NCBI GenBank assembly: GCA_902775075.1
Contig: CACYKX010000092.1
Location: 1 to 11,703 of the forward strand
Origin: an uncultured Prevotellaceae bacterium
GTDB taxonomy: Bacteria; Bacteroidota; Bacteroidia; Bacteroidales; Bacteroidaceae
DNA length: 11,703 bases
Direction of reading: 5' to 3'
Each line of letters begins with the position of its first letter. The first letter of the stretch is position 1. Under the pieces are notes generated by a model. The model did not search any database. It had not been told where the DNA came from and was given only the letters and a program-made list of their open reading frames with translations. Of the stretch, positions 1 through 6,354 are shown in pieces. A program made the translations under genes and the position numbers.

Positions 1-112
1 CTATAATGAGATAATGATTATTCATAAAGGTAAAACTTGACTTAACAATGAGATCCATAAAGAAGACTCAAATAATAGTTAACTTGTAAAAACAGATGGC
101 ATAGACAACATA
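1..112 (+). pseudogene. Probable decayed C terminus of an ABC exporter ATPase (partial, off left edge)
   Basis: Reading frame 2 gives YNEIMIIHKGKT, a stop (38-40), LNNEIHKEDSNNS, a second stop (80-82), then LVKTDG. This resembles the end of peptide or bacteriocin ABC exporters, where a Y(D/N)EI-hydrophobic-H-x-GK segment is followed by a G/N-(T/N)H-E-L-x-K-x-D-G-x-Y-S-x-LVK tail. Each stop lies one substitution from a plausible codon (TGA from TGT; TAA from AAA). The frame continues without shift into the downstream HlyD-like gene, and exporter ATPase and HlyD-type adaptor genes are commonly neighbours. Only about 30 residues are visible and the match is from memory of the family pattern. Chance similarity, or a natural end at the first stop, is possible. 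Confidence 0.33.
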
Positions 113-130
113 GAACTGCGGAGTGAGAAA

Positions 131-559
131 GTGCGCCACATCATCGGGCAGGTGCCTCCAGCCCTTGTACGAACCGGAACGATGATCATTACCCTTGTCG
201 TCATTGCCCTTGCCGTCGCCTCCTACACCATCCGCTACCCCATAACGATAGAGGCGCAGGGAAAGGTAACCAGCAACGATACGGTAGAGCTCCTTGTCCC
301 TTACAAATACCTCTATCTCTTTGATGAGCCGCGCACGGCACGCATCACCTTAGAAGGACAGGACGATGACGTTGCCTCAATCGTAAGCCCTATCACCAGC
401 CACAATGACAAGCCGTTCATCATCGCCGGAAATCATTATTTTGCCGCCAAGGCTTACATCCGTTCTAATGGAAGCAACGTACAGCCTGGATTGAATGTCT
501 CTGCACGTATCATTGTCAGCGAAAAAACTCTATGGCAGCAGATATTCAAAATGTATTAA
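131..559 (+). CDS. Short HlyD-like membrane-anchored adaptor protein, possibly a degraded gene
   Basis: The protein is 142 residues from a GTG start. It has an N-terminal IIGQVPP segment, one membrane helix at about residues 15-35 ending in RYP, and then a soluble beta-rich part (VPYKYLYLF, RITLEG, PGLNVSARIIVSEK). The order VPP-x(2)-V-R-x-G, helix, xYP matches Bacteroidota HlyD-type (membrane fusion) adaptors of peptide ABC exporters, and the end resembles the C-terminal barrel and tail of those proteins. Such adaptors usually exceed 250-400 residues; here the lipoyl and coiled-coil middle is absent, so this is either a short paralogue or an internally deleted relic. The frame is open upstream to 83 and includes IELRSEKV (110-133), which also looks like family sequence. 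The real start may therefore lie upstream at a non-standard or mutated codon (ATA at 110-112), which favours decay. No partner gene is intact within the window. Confidence 0.5.
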   Translation: MRHIIGQVPPALVRTGTMIITLVVIALAVASYTIRYPITIEAQGKVTSNDTVELLVPYKYLYLFDEPRTARITLEGQDDDVASIVSPITSHNDKPFIIAGNHYFAAKAYIRSNGSNVQPGLNVSARIIVSEKTLWQQIFKMY

Positions 560-1110
560 TGCAATTAGTAGTTGTGGGCATTTTCTATAGTTTACTGATT
601 ATGTTAGACTTTCTAGATGCCCTAATCTTATATTAAGTTTAATTACTTACTGCCCATATATTGTATTTTGCAAGTCCTGCTCAAGTTAACAAACCTTTCT
701 ATTCCTTAACATTCAACCGAAGAAAGAGGCTCATAATTCGTGAATTCAGAAATAATAACGGGTTTATCATGAATATTTAAAATATGAGCAAAATGTATTT
801 GACTGATTATCAGCGAGTTGAGATTTCGGCATTTGATTTTATTCTCGGAAAATACCGGATTTGTAGCATTTCTTAGTTAACTGCGTAAGGCTACAAACCT
901 ATTCGCGTAAGTTTACGAAGTTAACTGCGTAAGCTGATGAAGTTAACTTCGTTCAAAAACACAACCTTTTGAGGATTGTTTTCGATGCTTTTTGAGAGTG
1001 AAAATGGAGCTATCCACTCTAGATGAAGCAAAATTCGGAACATTTTTTCTTTAACAGTTCCGCGATAAAGTTTAAAAATTGTGAAGCCGAAGTGGACTCG
1101 TTCGGGTTGC
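560..1110. other. Intergenic region without a convincing gene
   Basis: About 550 bases, visibly more AT-rich than the flanking genes. I find no protein I recognise in any frame; the open frames here are short and without family features. The region contains the repeat cluster described separately (875-953). It also has an 8-bp inverted repeat, TTTGTAGC at 860-867 and GCTACAAA at 890-897, which frames the first copy of the 15-mer, and a weak 6-bp inverted repeat at 1036-1041 and 1057-1062. A 30-codon frame from an ATG at 784 to a stop at 874-876 runs directly into the repeats. I see no clear TAnnTTTG promoter; TGTATTTG near 794 has one mismatch. The region may be a decayed mobile or interspersed repeat rather than regulatory DNA. 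Confidence 0.6.
875..953. repeat. Cluster of short related repeats (AGTTAACTGCGTAAG family) with palindrome
   Basis: AGTTAACTGCGTAAG occurs exactly at 875-889 and 919-933, start-to-start spacing 44 bases. Diverged relatives fill the rest: GCGTAAGTTTACG at 905-917, which contains the small inverted repeat CGTAA/TTACG, and AGTTAACTTCGTT at 941-953. GAAGTTAACTTC at 939-950 is a perfect 12-bp palindrome. The units alternate GTTAAC and CGTAAG/TTTACG blocks, so the tract looks like an expanded or recombined short repeat rather than random AT-rich sequence. No spacer regularity or adjacent cas gene supports a CRISPR reading. I have an unverified impression that similar tracts occur at many intergenic sites in Prevotella/Segatella genomes. 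Confidence 0.6.
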
Positions 1111-1149
1111 AAATAAAAATAAGGGTATGCCGTAATGGCATACCCTTAT
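1111..1149 (-). terminator. Rho-independent terminator of the glyS-FKBP operon
   Basis: A perfect 13-bp inverted repeat pairs 1119-1131 with 1137-1149 around a 5-base loop. Read on the minus strand it is followed by a T-rich run (TTTTTATTT, opposite 1111-1119). It sits about 32 bases past the FKBP stop codon, the right place to end the leftward glyS-FKBP transcript. The plus-strand side is followed by TATACTATAT rather than a T run, so termination is mainly expected leftward. Confidence 0.85.
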
Positions 1150-1180
1150 ACTATATCTATATTATATGTGATATTATACA

Positions 1181-1807
1181 TTATTTAATATATACCTTCT
1201 CTCCTGCTCTGAAAATACCTACAAGTTTGATATTAAACTTCAGTGTAGAATAAGCTGGAATATATGTAGACGTGCCCTTGGTACCTTGATCGCTTGCACC
1301 ATAAGCCAACGAATAAGGAATATAGACTTCCCATTCGTCACCTTTGTGCATACTCAACAAGGCTGTAGAGAAGCCATCAATAAATCCTAATACTGAGTTC
1401 TTACTAGGACGTGCTGTCAGCTCACTGAACTTTCCTGTCCACGACTTATTAAAGCAATGGCCATTGATCAGATAACCGGCATAGTGGACAACCACAGAAT
1501 CTGTCGACATCACATGCATCGTATCCGTTCCACTCTTCAATACCTTCGCAGCAATATAATCCTCATCATTATAAACAAGTTTGTTAGAACTGCTAGAGGT
1601 CTGTCCAACATATGAATACTTCAGCAATACTTTCCAGTCAGCCGTATTGCTTCGGGCTATCTTCAGCGTATCACTGAAAGCCTTCACATTACGCTCCTGC
1701 CAATTGGCATAAGTCGTGTCCTCATCGGTATCCTCTCTACATGATGTCAATGATACCATTGCCATCATGCCTGCGAACATATAATATTTTAGATTCTTAA
1801 GATTCAT
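1181..1807 (-). CDS. FKBP-type peptidyl-prolyl isomerase lipoprotein
   Basis: This 208-residue protein starts with a lipoprotein signal peptide: charged N terminus, hydrophobic stretch, lipobox LTSC with the lipidated Cys at 23. The acidic residues that follow (REDTDED) resemble the Bacteroidota signal for display on the outer surface of the outer membrane. The C-terminal part, about residues 90-198, is an FKBP fold: VVVHYAGYLINGHCF (105-119), GFIDGFSTALLSMHKGDEW (141-159), IPYSLAYG (163-170) and a final FNIKLVGI strand. Such proteins catalyse cis-trans isomerisation of prolyl bonds and assist folding. Aligned by eye to human FKBP12, the pocket Asp37 is Asn120, Trp59 is Phe146 and Tyr82 is Tyr169, so catalysis may be weak. 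The start ATG overlaps the last base of the glyS stop (TAATG), so the two genes are cotranscribed and probably translationally coupled. Confidence 0.88.
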   Translation of the reverse strand: MNLKNLKYYMFAGMMAMVSLTSCREDTDEDTTYANWQERNVKAFSDTLKIARSNTADWKVLLKYSYVGQTSSSSNKLVYNDEDYIAAKVLKSGTDTMHVMSTDSVVVHYAGYLINGHCFNKSWTGKFSELTARPSKNSVLGFIDGFSTALLSMHKGDEWEVYIPYSLAYGASDQGTKGTSTYIPAYSTLKFNIKLVGIFRAGEKVYIK

Positions 1808-3372
1808 TACTTATCTAATCCTTCGATTTTCTTACCTAGTTTCTTCAATACAGAAGTGATACTTACACGGTCTTCGATGATAGAACGCAACTGATCGATG
1901 TCTACACGCTCCTGCTTCATCGTATCACGATAACGTAATGTTACCTTATGATCGTTTGGAGTATCATGGTCTACGGTAACACAGAATGGTGTACCTACTG
2001 CATCCTGACGACGATAACGCTTACCGATAGAATCCTTAGGATCACCATAGTGGGTGTTGAAGTGGAACTTCAGATCGTTCACGATGCTCTGTGCCAACTC
2101 TGGCAGACCGTCCTTCTTATCCAATGGGAACACAGCACACTTCACTGGTGCCAATGCCTCTGGCAACTTCAATACGATACGGGTATCACCATTTTCCAGT
2201 TTCTCCTCGGTATAAGAATGACAGAGAACTGAAAGGAACATACGATCTACACCAATTGAGGTCTCTACATCGTATGGAGTATAGCTTTCGTTCTTCTCTG
2301 GATCGAAGTACTTGATATTTGTCTTAGAATACTTCTCATGCTGTGAGAGGTCGAAATCTGTACGAGAATGGATACCCTCTACTTCCTTGAAACCGAAAGG
2401 CATCTTGAATTCGATATCGGTAGCTGCATTAGCATAGTGAGCCAACTTCTCGTGATCGTGATAACGATAGTTCTCGTCACCCATGCCGAGAGCCTCATGC
2501 CATGCCAAACGTACTTTCTTCCAGTACTCGAACCACTTCATCTCTGTACCCGGCTGGCAGAAGAACTGCATCTCCATCTGCTCAAACTCACGCATACGGA
2601 AGACGAACTGACGAGCAACAATCTCGTTACGGAATGCCTTACCAATCTGAGCGATACCGAAAGGCAACTTCATACGACCGGTCTTCTGAACATTCAGATA
2701 GTTCACGAAGATACCCTGTGCGGTCTCTGGACGAAGATAGATTTTGCTGGCAGCCTCTGCTGTAGAACCCACCTCGGTAGAGAACATCAAGTTGAACTGA
2801 CGAACATCTGTCCAGTTCTTTGTTCCAGAGATTGGACAAACGATGCCCTCATCCTCGATGATCTGCTTCAGAGCAACCAAGTCTGGTCCCTGCATAGCCT
2901 GAGTGTAGCGGGTGTGCAAGTCATCACGCTTCTTCTGATAATCAAGAACACGAGTATTAGTAGCACGGAACTGAGCCTCATCAAAGCTCTCACCAAATCG
3001 CTTGGCAGCCTTCTTGACTTCCTTCTCGATCTTCTCCTCATACTTACCGATCTGATCTTCTATCAAGTTATCAGCACGATAACGCTTCTTAGAGTCACGG
3101 TTATCGATCAATGGGTCATTGAACGCGTCAACGTGACCACTGGCCTTCCATACGGTAGGGTCCATGAAGATACTGGCATCGATACCTACGATATTGCTGT
3201 GCAGCAATACCATACTCTGCCACCAGTACTGTTTGATATTATTCTTGAGCTCGACACCATTCTGACCATAGTCGTAAACGGCTGAGAGACCACCATAAAT
3301 TTCTGAACTTGGAAAGACGAAACCATATTCCTTACAATGGCTTACTATCTTCTTGAAAACATCTTCTGCCAT
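1807..3372 (-). CDS. glyS: Glycine--tRNA ligase, single-chain type
   Basis: A cytosolic class II aminoacyl-tRNA synthetase that charges tRNA-Gly with glycine using ATP. The 521 residues match the homodimeric (alpha2) bacterial, archaeal and eukaryotic type rather than the two-subunit alpha2beta2 type of E. coli. Visible features are the N-terminal GGLSAVYDYGQNGVELKNN (27-45), RPETAQGIFVNY (214-225), motif 2 FRNEI with its arginine (248-252), the ExEQMEMQFF stretch (262-271), and motif 3 with SIGVDR (372-377). A C-terminal anticodon-binding domain covers about residues 405-500 (LAPVKCAVFPL at 407-417; GKRYRRQDAVGTPFCVTVD at 450-468). Residues 85-165 form an insertion rich in Lys and Glu, typical of this subclass. 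It is the first gene of the leftward operon with the FKBP lipoprotein. A -7 promoter element lies 29-36 bases upstream, in the divergent gap shared with parC. Annotators may name this gene glyS, glyQS or glySB. Confidence 0.96.
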   Translation of the reverse strand: MAEDVFKKIVSHCKEYGFVFPSSEIYGGLSAVYDYGQNGVELKNNIKQYWWQSMVLLHSNIVGIDASIFMDPTVWKASGHVDAFNDPLIDNRDSKKRYRADNLIEDQIGKYEEKIEKEVKKAAKRFGESFDEAQFRATNTRVLDYQKKRDDLHTRYTQAMQGPDLVALKQIIEDEGIVCPISGTKNWTDVRQFNLMFSTEVGSTAEAASKIYLRPETAQGIFVNYLNVQKTGRMKLPFGIAQIGKAFRNEIVARQFVFRMREFEQMEMQFFCQPGTEMKWFEYWKKVRLAWHEALGMGDENYRYHDHEKLAHYANAATDIEFKMPFGFKEVEGIHSRTDFDLSQHEKYSKTNIKYFDPEKNESYTPYDVETSIGVDRMFLSVLCHSYTEEKLENGDTRIVLKLPEALAPVKCAVFPLDKKDGLPELAQSIVNDLKFHFNTHYGDPKDSIGKRYRRQDAVGTPFCVTVDHDTPNDHKVTLRYRDTMKQERVDIDQLRSIIEDRVSITSVLKKLGKKIEGLDK

Positions 3373-3400
3373 GACTTTATATATTTTAATAATTTAGGCG

Positions 3401-3408
3401 CAAAGATA
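3401..3408 (-). promoter_or_regulatory. Bacteroidota -7 promoter element for glyS
   Basis: The minus strand reads TATCTTTG, an exact match to the TAnnTTTG -7 consensus of the primary Bacteroidota sigma factor, followed by GC. It ends 28 bases before the glyS ATG, leaving a leader of roughly 20 bases. The -33 partner is weak: minus-strand TTCG at 3435-3432 after a 23-base spacer is the best I see. Confidence 0.55.
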
Positions 3409-3489
3409 CAAATTTTTTCCGGAAGGACGAGCGAATTTCCTTATTTAATGTATGTGTTAACATCAATTAAGTTCATCTCTACCCTGAAT

Positions 3490-3520
3490 TTTGCCGTTTC
3501 GATTTTTTTTCTTATCTTTG
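3490..3520 (+). promoter_or_regulatory. Bacteroidota -33/-7 promoter for parC
   Basis: TTTG at 3490-3493 and TATCTTTG at 3513-3520 match the -33 (TTTG) and -7 (TAnnTTTG) elements with a 19-base spacer, within the usual range. A T-rich run fills part of the spacer. Transcription would start near 3527, giving a leader of about 15 bases before the parC ATG. It faces away from the glyS promoter, so the 170-base gap is a compact divergent control region. Confidence 0.65.
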
Positions 3521-3542
3521 CATAAAATTTTGAAAGACATCT

Positions 3543-6275
3543 ATGGACGACGATAAGAAAAACAAGCTCAACGGTGAAGAGGAAGAACTCGAGGAGGAAT
3601 TAGCCACGGATACGCATTCCGACTATAAGCCTGCCGACAGATTCGACGCTTCCGCCGTGCATCATCTCTCGGGTATGTACAAGAATTGGTTTCTTGACTA
3701 TGCCTCATACGTTATCCTTGAACGTGCCGTTCCGCACATCGAGGATGGCTTGAAACCTGTGCAGCGACGTATCCTCCACTCTATGAAAAGAATGGACGAT
3801 GGACGCTACAACAAGGTGGCTAATATCGTGGGACATACCATGCAGTTCCACCCTCACGGTGATGCTTCTATCGGCGATGCTCTTGTGCAGTTGGGCCAGA
3901 AAGACTTACTAATCGACACGCAGGGTAACTGGGGAAACATCCTTACAGGTGACCGTGCTGCCGCACCTCGATATATAGAAGCTCGACTTAGTAAGTTTGC
4001 CCTCGAGACGGTATTCAATCCTAAGACCACAGAATGGCAACTTTCTTATGATGGAAGAAACAAGGAGCCTATCACGCTCCCTGTGAAGTTCCCGTTGCTG
4101 TTGGCTCAGGGTGCCGAAGGTATCGCCGTTGGTCTGTCGTCAAAGATTCTTCCACACAATTTCAACGAGCTATGCGATGCTGCCATCCATTATCTCAGGG
4201 GTGAGGAGTTTCATCTTTATCCTGACTTTCCTACCGGTGGCGCCATCGACGTGGCCAAATACAATGACGGTCAGCGCGGAGGTGTGCTAAGGATAAGAGC
4301 GAAGATCGAGAAGCTCGACAATAAGACGCTCGTAATCCGTGAAATCCCATACGGGAAGACTGCGAGTTCCCTTCAGGATTCTATCACAAGGGCTATCGAG
4401 AAGGGAAAGATCAAAGCTCGCAAGGTCATCGACATGACTGCACGCGAGGTGGAGATTCAGGTGCAACTTGCTCCTGGCACTTCATCAGACAAAACCATTG
4501 ATGCCTTATATGCTTTCACCGACTGTGAGGTTAACATTTCGCCTAACTGTTGTGTCATCGAGGACAACAAACCGCAATTCCTTACCGTCAGCGAGGTGTT
4601 GAAACATAGTGTCGACCGCACAATGGGTTTGCTCCGCAAAGAATTGCAAATCCGCATGAATGAACTCAACGAGCAACTTTTCTATAATTCGCTCGAGCGT
4701 ATCTTCATCGAGGAGCGCATGTATAAGGAGAAGAAATTCGAACAGGCTAAGAACCAGGATGAGGTTGTGGCATTCCTCGATACGAAATTCGAACCTTACA
4801 AAAAGGATTTGATCCGTGAGATTCTACGTGAGGATTATCTCAAACTGTTGGAAATCAAGATGCAGCGTATCTTGAGATATAACAAGGATAAGGCGGATGA
4901 ACTCCTTGCGAGAATCAAAGCTGAAATCAAAGATATCAAGCACGATCTTGCTCATATGACTGATGTCACCATCAACTGGTTTGAATATCTCAAACAGAAG
5001 TATGGTAAAGATCATCAGCGCCTTACTGAGATTCGTAGCTTCGACACCATCGATACTACTAAGGTCGTAGAGGCTAACCAGAAACTATACATCAACCGTT
5101 CTGAGGGTTTCATTGGCATGGGGCTCAAGAAGGATGAATTTGTATGTAACTGTTCCGACCTCGACGACATCATCATCTTCTACCGTAACGGTAAGTTTAA
5201 GGTCATCAAGGTGGCGGACAAGATCTTCGTGGGCAAGAATATCCTATGGGTTCAGGTATTCAAGAAGAACGACAAACGTACCATATACAACTGTGTTTAT
5301 CGTGATGGTAAACTCGGTAGCTATTTCATCAAGCGATTCAATGTCACATCCATGACACGTGACAAGGAGTATGACATCACCCAAGGCACAGAGGGTTCGC
5401 GCGTCATCTACTTCACAGCCAATCCAAACGGAGAGGCTGAGGTCATCAAGGTTACACTCAACCCTGACCCTAAAAAAAAGAAGCAAAATATCTTCATGGA
5501 GCGTGACTTTGCTGATATCCTTATTAAGGGACGTGCCGCCAAAGGTAACTTGCTCACCAAGAAGAGTATCCACCGCATCGGTTTGAAGAGTCACGGTCAC
5601 TCTACCCTCGGTGGTAGAAAAGTGTGGTTCGACCCTGATATCAAACGACTCAACTATGATGAGCATGGTCGTTTCTTGGGTGAGTTTGCTGATGATGACC
5701 AGATTCTCGTTGTATTAGACAATGGTGAGTTCTATGTGAGCAACTTTGATGCCAACAACCACTACGAGGACAACATTCTACGCCTTGAGAAGTGGGATAT
5801 GCACAAGTTATGGACAGCTGTACTCTATGATGCTGACAATGAAGGTTATCCATACATCAAGCGATTCACAATGGATGCCACCAAGCGTCATCAAAACTTC
5901 TTGGGCGACAATGCAAACTCTCAGTTGATTCTGCTCACGGATACTGTTTATCCTCGCATCCAGATGACGTTCGGAGGTGACGATGCTGTACGACCGACCG
6001 AGGAAATCGATGCTGAGCAATTTATCGCTCAAAAGGGTTTCAAGGCGAAAGGAAAACGTCTTACTACTTATAAGATTGAAGAAATCAAAGAACTTGAGCC
6101 GTTGCGTTTCCCAGAACCTCCTGCAGAAGAACAGCAGCAAGATAAGGATGAAGAGGACGAGGAAGTGGAGAACCTTGACCCCGACAAGGGAAAGACTGAG
6201 CGCGAAGTTGCCGACGAGATTACCGGTCAGACGGAACTCTTCTCTGATAAGGACTTCGACCCTGAGACAAAATAG
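3543..6275 (+). CDS. parC: DNA topoisomerase IV subunit A
   Basis: This is the breakage-reunion subunit of a type IIA topoisomerase, which passes one DNA duplex through another and, with ParE, decatenates replicated chromosomes. The 910 residues begin with an acidic leader (1-30). The winged-helix catalytic core follows: the QRDR HPHGDASIGD (103-112) and APRYIEARL (141-149), with the catalytic tyrosine at 144. A tower and coiled-coil region lies around 370-490, and a beta-pinwheel C-terminal domain spans about 515-850. A highly acidic Asp/Glu/Gln-rich tail ends the protein (about 857-910). I prefer ParC over GyrA because there is no canonical GyrA box (QRRGGRG-like) in the C-terminal domain and the QRDR reads ASIGDALVQLGQ. 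At the quinolone-contact Ser position (E. coli GyrA Ser83, ParC Ser80) there is Ala108; the acidic partner is kept as Asp112. ParE is not in the window. The gene is monocistronic, with its own promoter and a terminator 20 bases after the stop. Confidence 0.93.
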   Translation: MDDDKKNKLNGEEEELEEELATDTHSDYKPADRFDASAVHHLSGMYKNWFLDYASYVILERAVPHIEDGLKPVQRRILHSMKRMDDGRYNKVANIVGHTMQFHPHGDASIGDALVQLGQKDLLIDTQGNWGNILTGDRAAAPRYIEARLSKFALETVFNPKTTEWQLSYDGRNKEPITLPVKFPLLLAQGAEGIAVGLSSKILPHNFNELCDAAIHYLRGEEFHLYPDFPTGGAIDVAKYNDGQRGGVLRIRAKIEKLDNKTLVIREIPYGKTASSLQDSITRAIEKGKIKARKVIDMTAREVEIQVQLAPGTSSDKTIDALYAFTDCEVNISPNCCVIEDNKPQFLTVSEVLKHSVDRTMGLLRKELQIRMNELNEQLFYNSLERIFIEERMYKEKKFEQAKNQDEVVAFLDTKFEPYKKDLIREILREDYLKLLEIKMQRILRYNKDKADELLARIKAEIKDIKHDLAHMTDVTINWFEYLKQKYGKDHQRLTEIRSFDTIDTTKVVEANQKLYINRSEGFIGMGLKKDEFVCNCSDLDDIIIFYRNGKFKVIKVADKIFVGKNILWVQVFKKNDKRTIYNCVYRDGKLGSYFIKRFNVTSMTRDKEYDITQGTEGSRVIYFTANPNGEAEVIKVTLNPDPKKKKQNIFMERDFADILIKGRAAKGNLLTKKSIHRIGLKSHGHSTLGGRKVWFDPDIKRLNYDEHGRFLGEFADDDQILVVLDNGEFYVSNFDANNHYEDNILRLEKWDMHKLWTAVLYDADNEGYPYIKRFTMDATKRHQNFLGDNANSQLILLTDTVYPRIQMTFGGDDAVRPTEEIDAEQFIAQKGFKAKGKRLTTYKIEEIKELEPLRFPEPPAEEQQQDKDEEDEEVENLDPDKGKTEREVADEITGQTELFSDKDFDPETK

Positions 6276-6294
6276 GATTCAAGGTATAAGATAC

Positions 6295-6328
6295 AAAAAG
6301 AGAAATGACGATTGTCATTTCTCTTTTT
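6295..6328. terminator. Bidirectional terminator between parC and the esterase gene
   Basis: A perfect 15-bp inverted repeat pairs 6295-6309 (starting AAAAAG) with 6314-6328 (ending CTTTTT) around the 4-base loop GATT. The A run on one side and the T run on the other make it a rho-independent terminator in both directions. It serves parC, whose stop is 20 bases upstream, and the convergent esterase gene, whose stop is about 27 bases away on the other side. Confidence 0.9.
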
Positions 6329-6354
6329 CTTTTCTATCATCTAACTTACACGTT

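Noticed and set aside
577..621. GGGCAT/ATGCCC inverted repeat after the HlyD-like gene as a terminator
   Set aside because: Only a 6-bp stem with a loop of over 30 bases and no following T run; too weak to call.
875..953. CRISPR array
   Set aside because: Only two exact 15-base copies, with irregular diverged neighbours. There are no uniform repeat and spacer lengths and no cas genes nearby.
921..1112. A 63-codon minus-strand frame through the repeat region
   Set aside because: Its C-terminal part is simply the translated GTTAAC/CGTAAG repeat tract. No family is recognisable, and it starts just past the FKBP terminator without a promoter.
1023..1253. A 76-codon plus-strand frame
   Set aside because: It runs through a strong terminator hairpin and into the 3' end of the FKBP gene on the opposite strand, and has no family features.
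2368..3285. A 305-codon open frame on the plus strand opposite glyS
   Set aside because: It lies entirely antisense to a clear glycyl-tRNA synthetase. Its composition is that of reverse-complemented codons, with no recognisable domain, promoter or plausible start context. It is a shadow of glyS.
5244..5666. A 140-codon open frame antisense to parC
   Set aside because: It lies within the well-supported ParC C-terminal domain on the other strand and shows no independent family features.
3543..6275. Gene called as gyrA
   Set aside because: The QRDR and catalytic context (ASIGDALVQ, APRYIEARL) and the lack of a canonical GyrA box favour ParC of Bacteroidota, although automatic annotation may use a generic gyrase/topoisomerase IV label.
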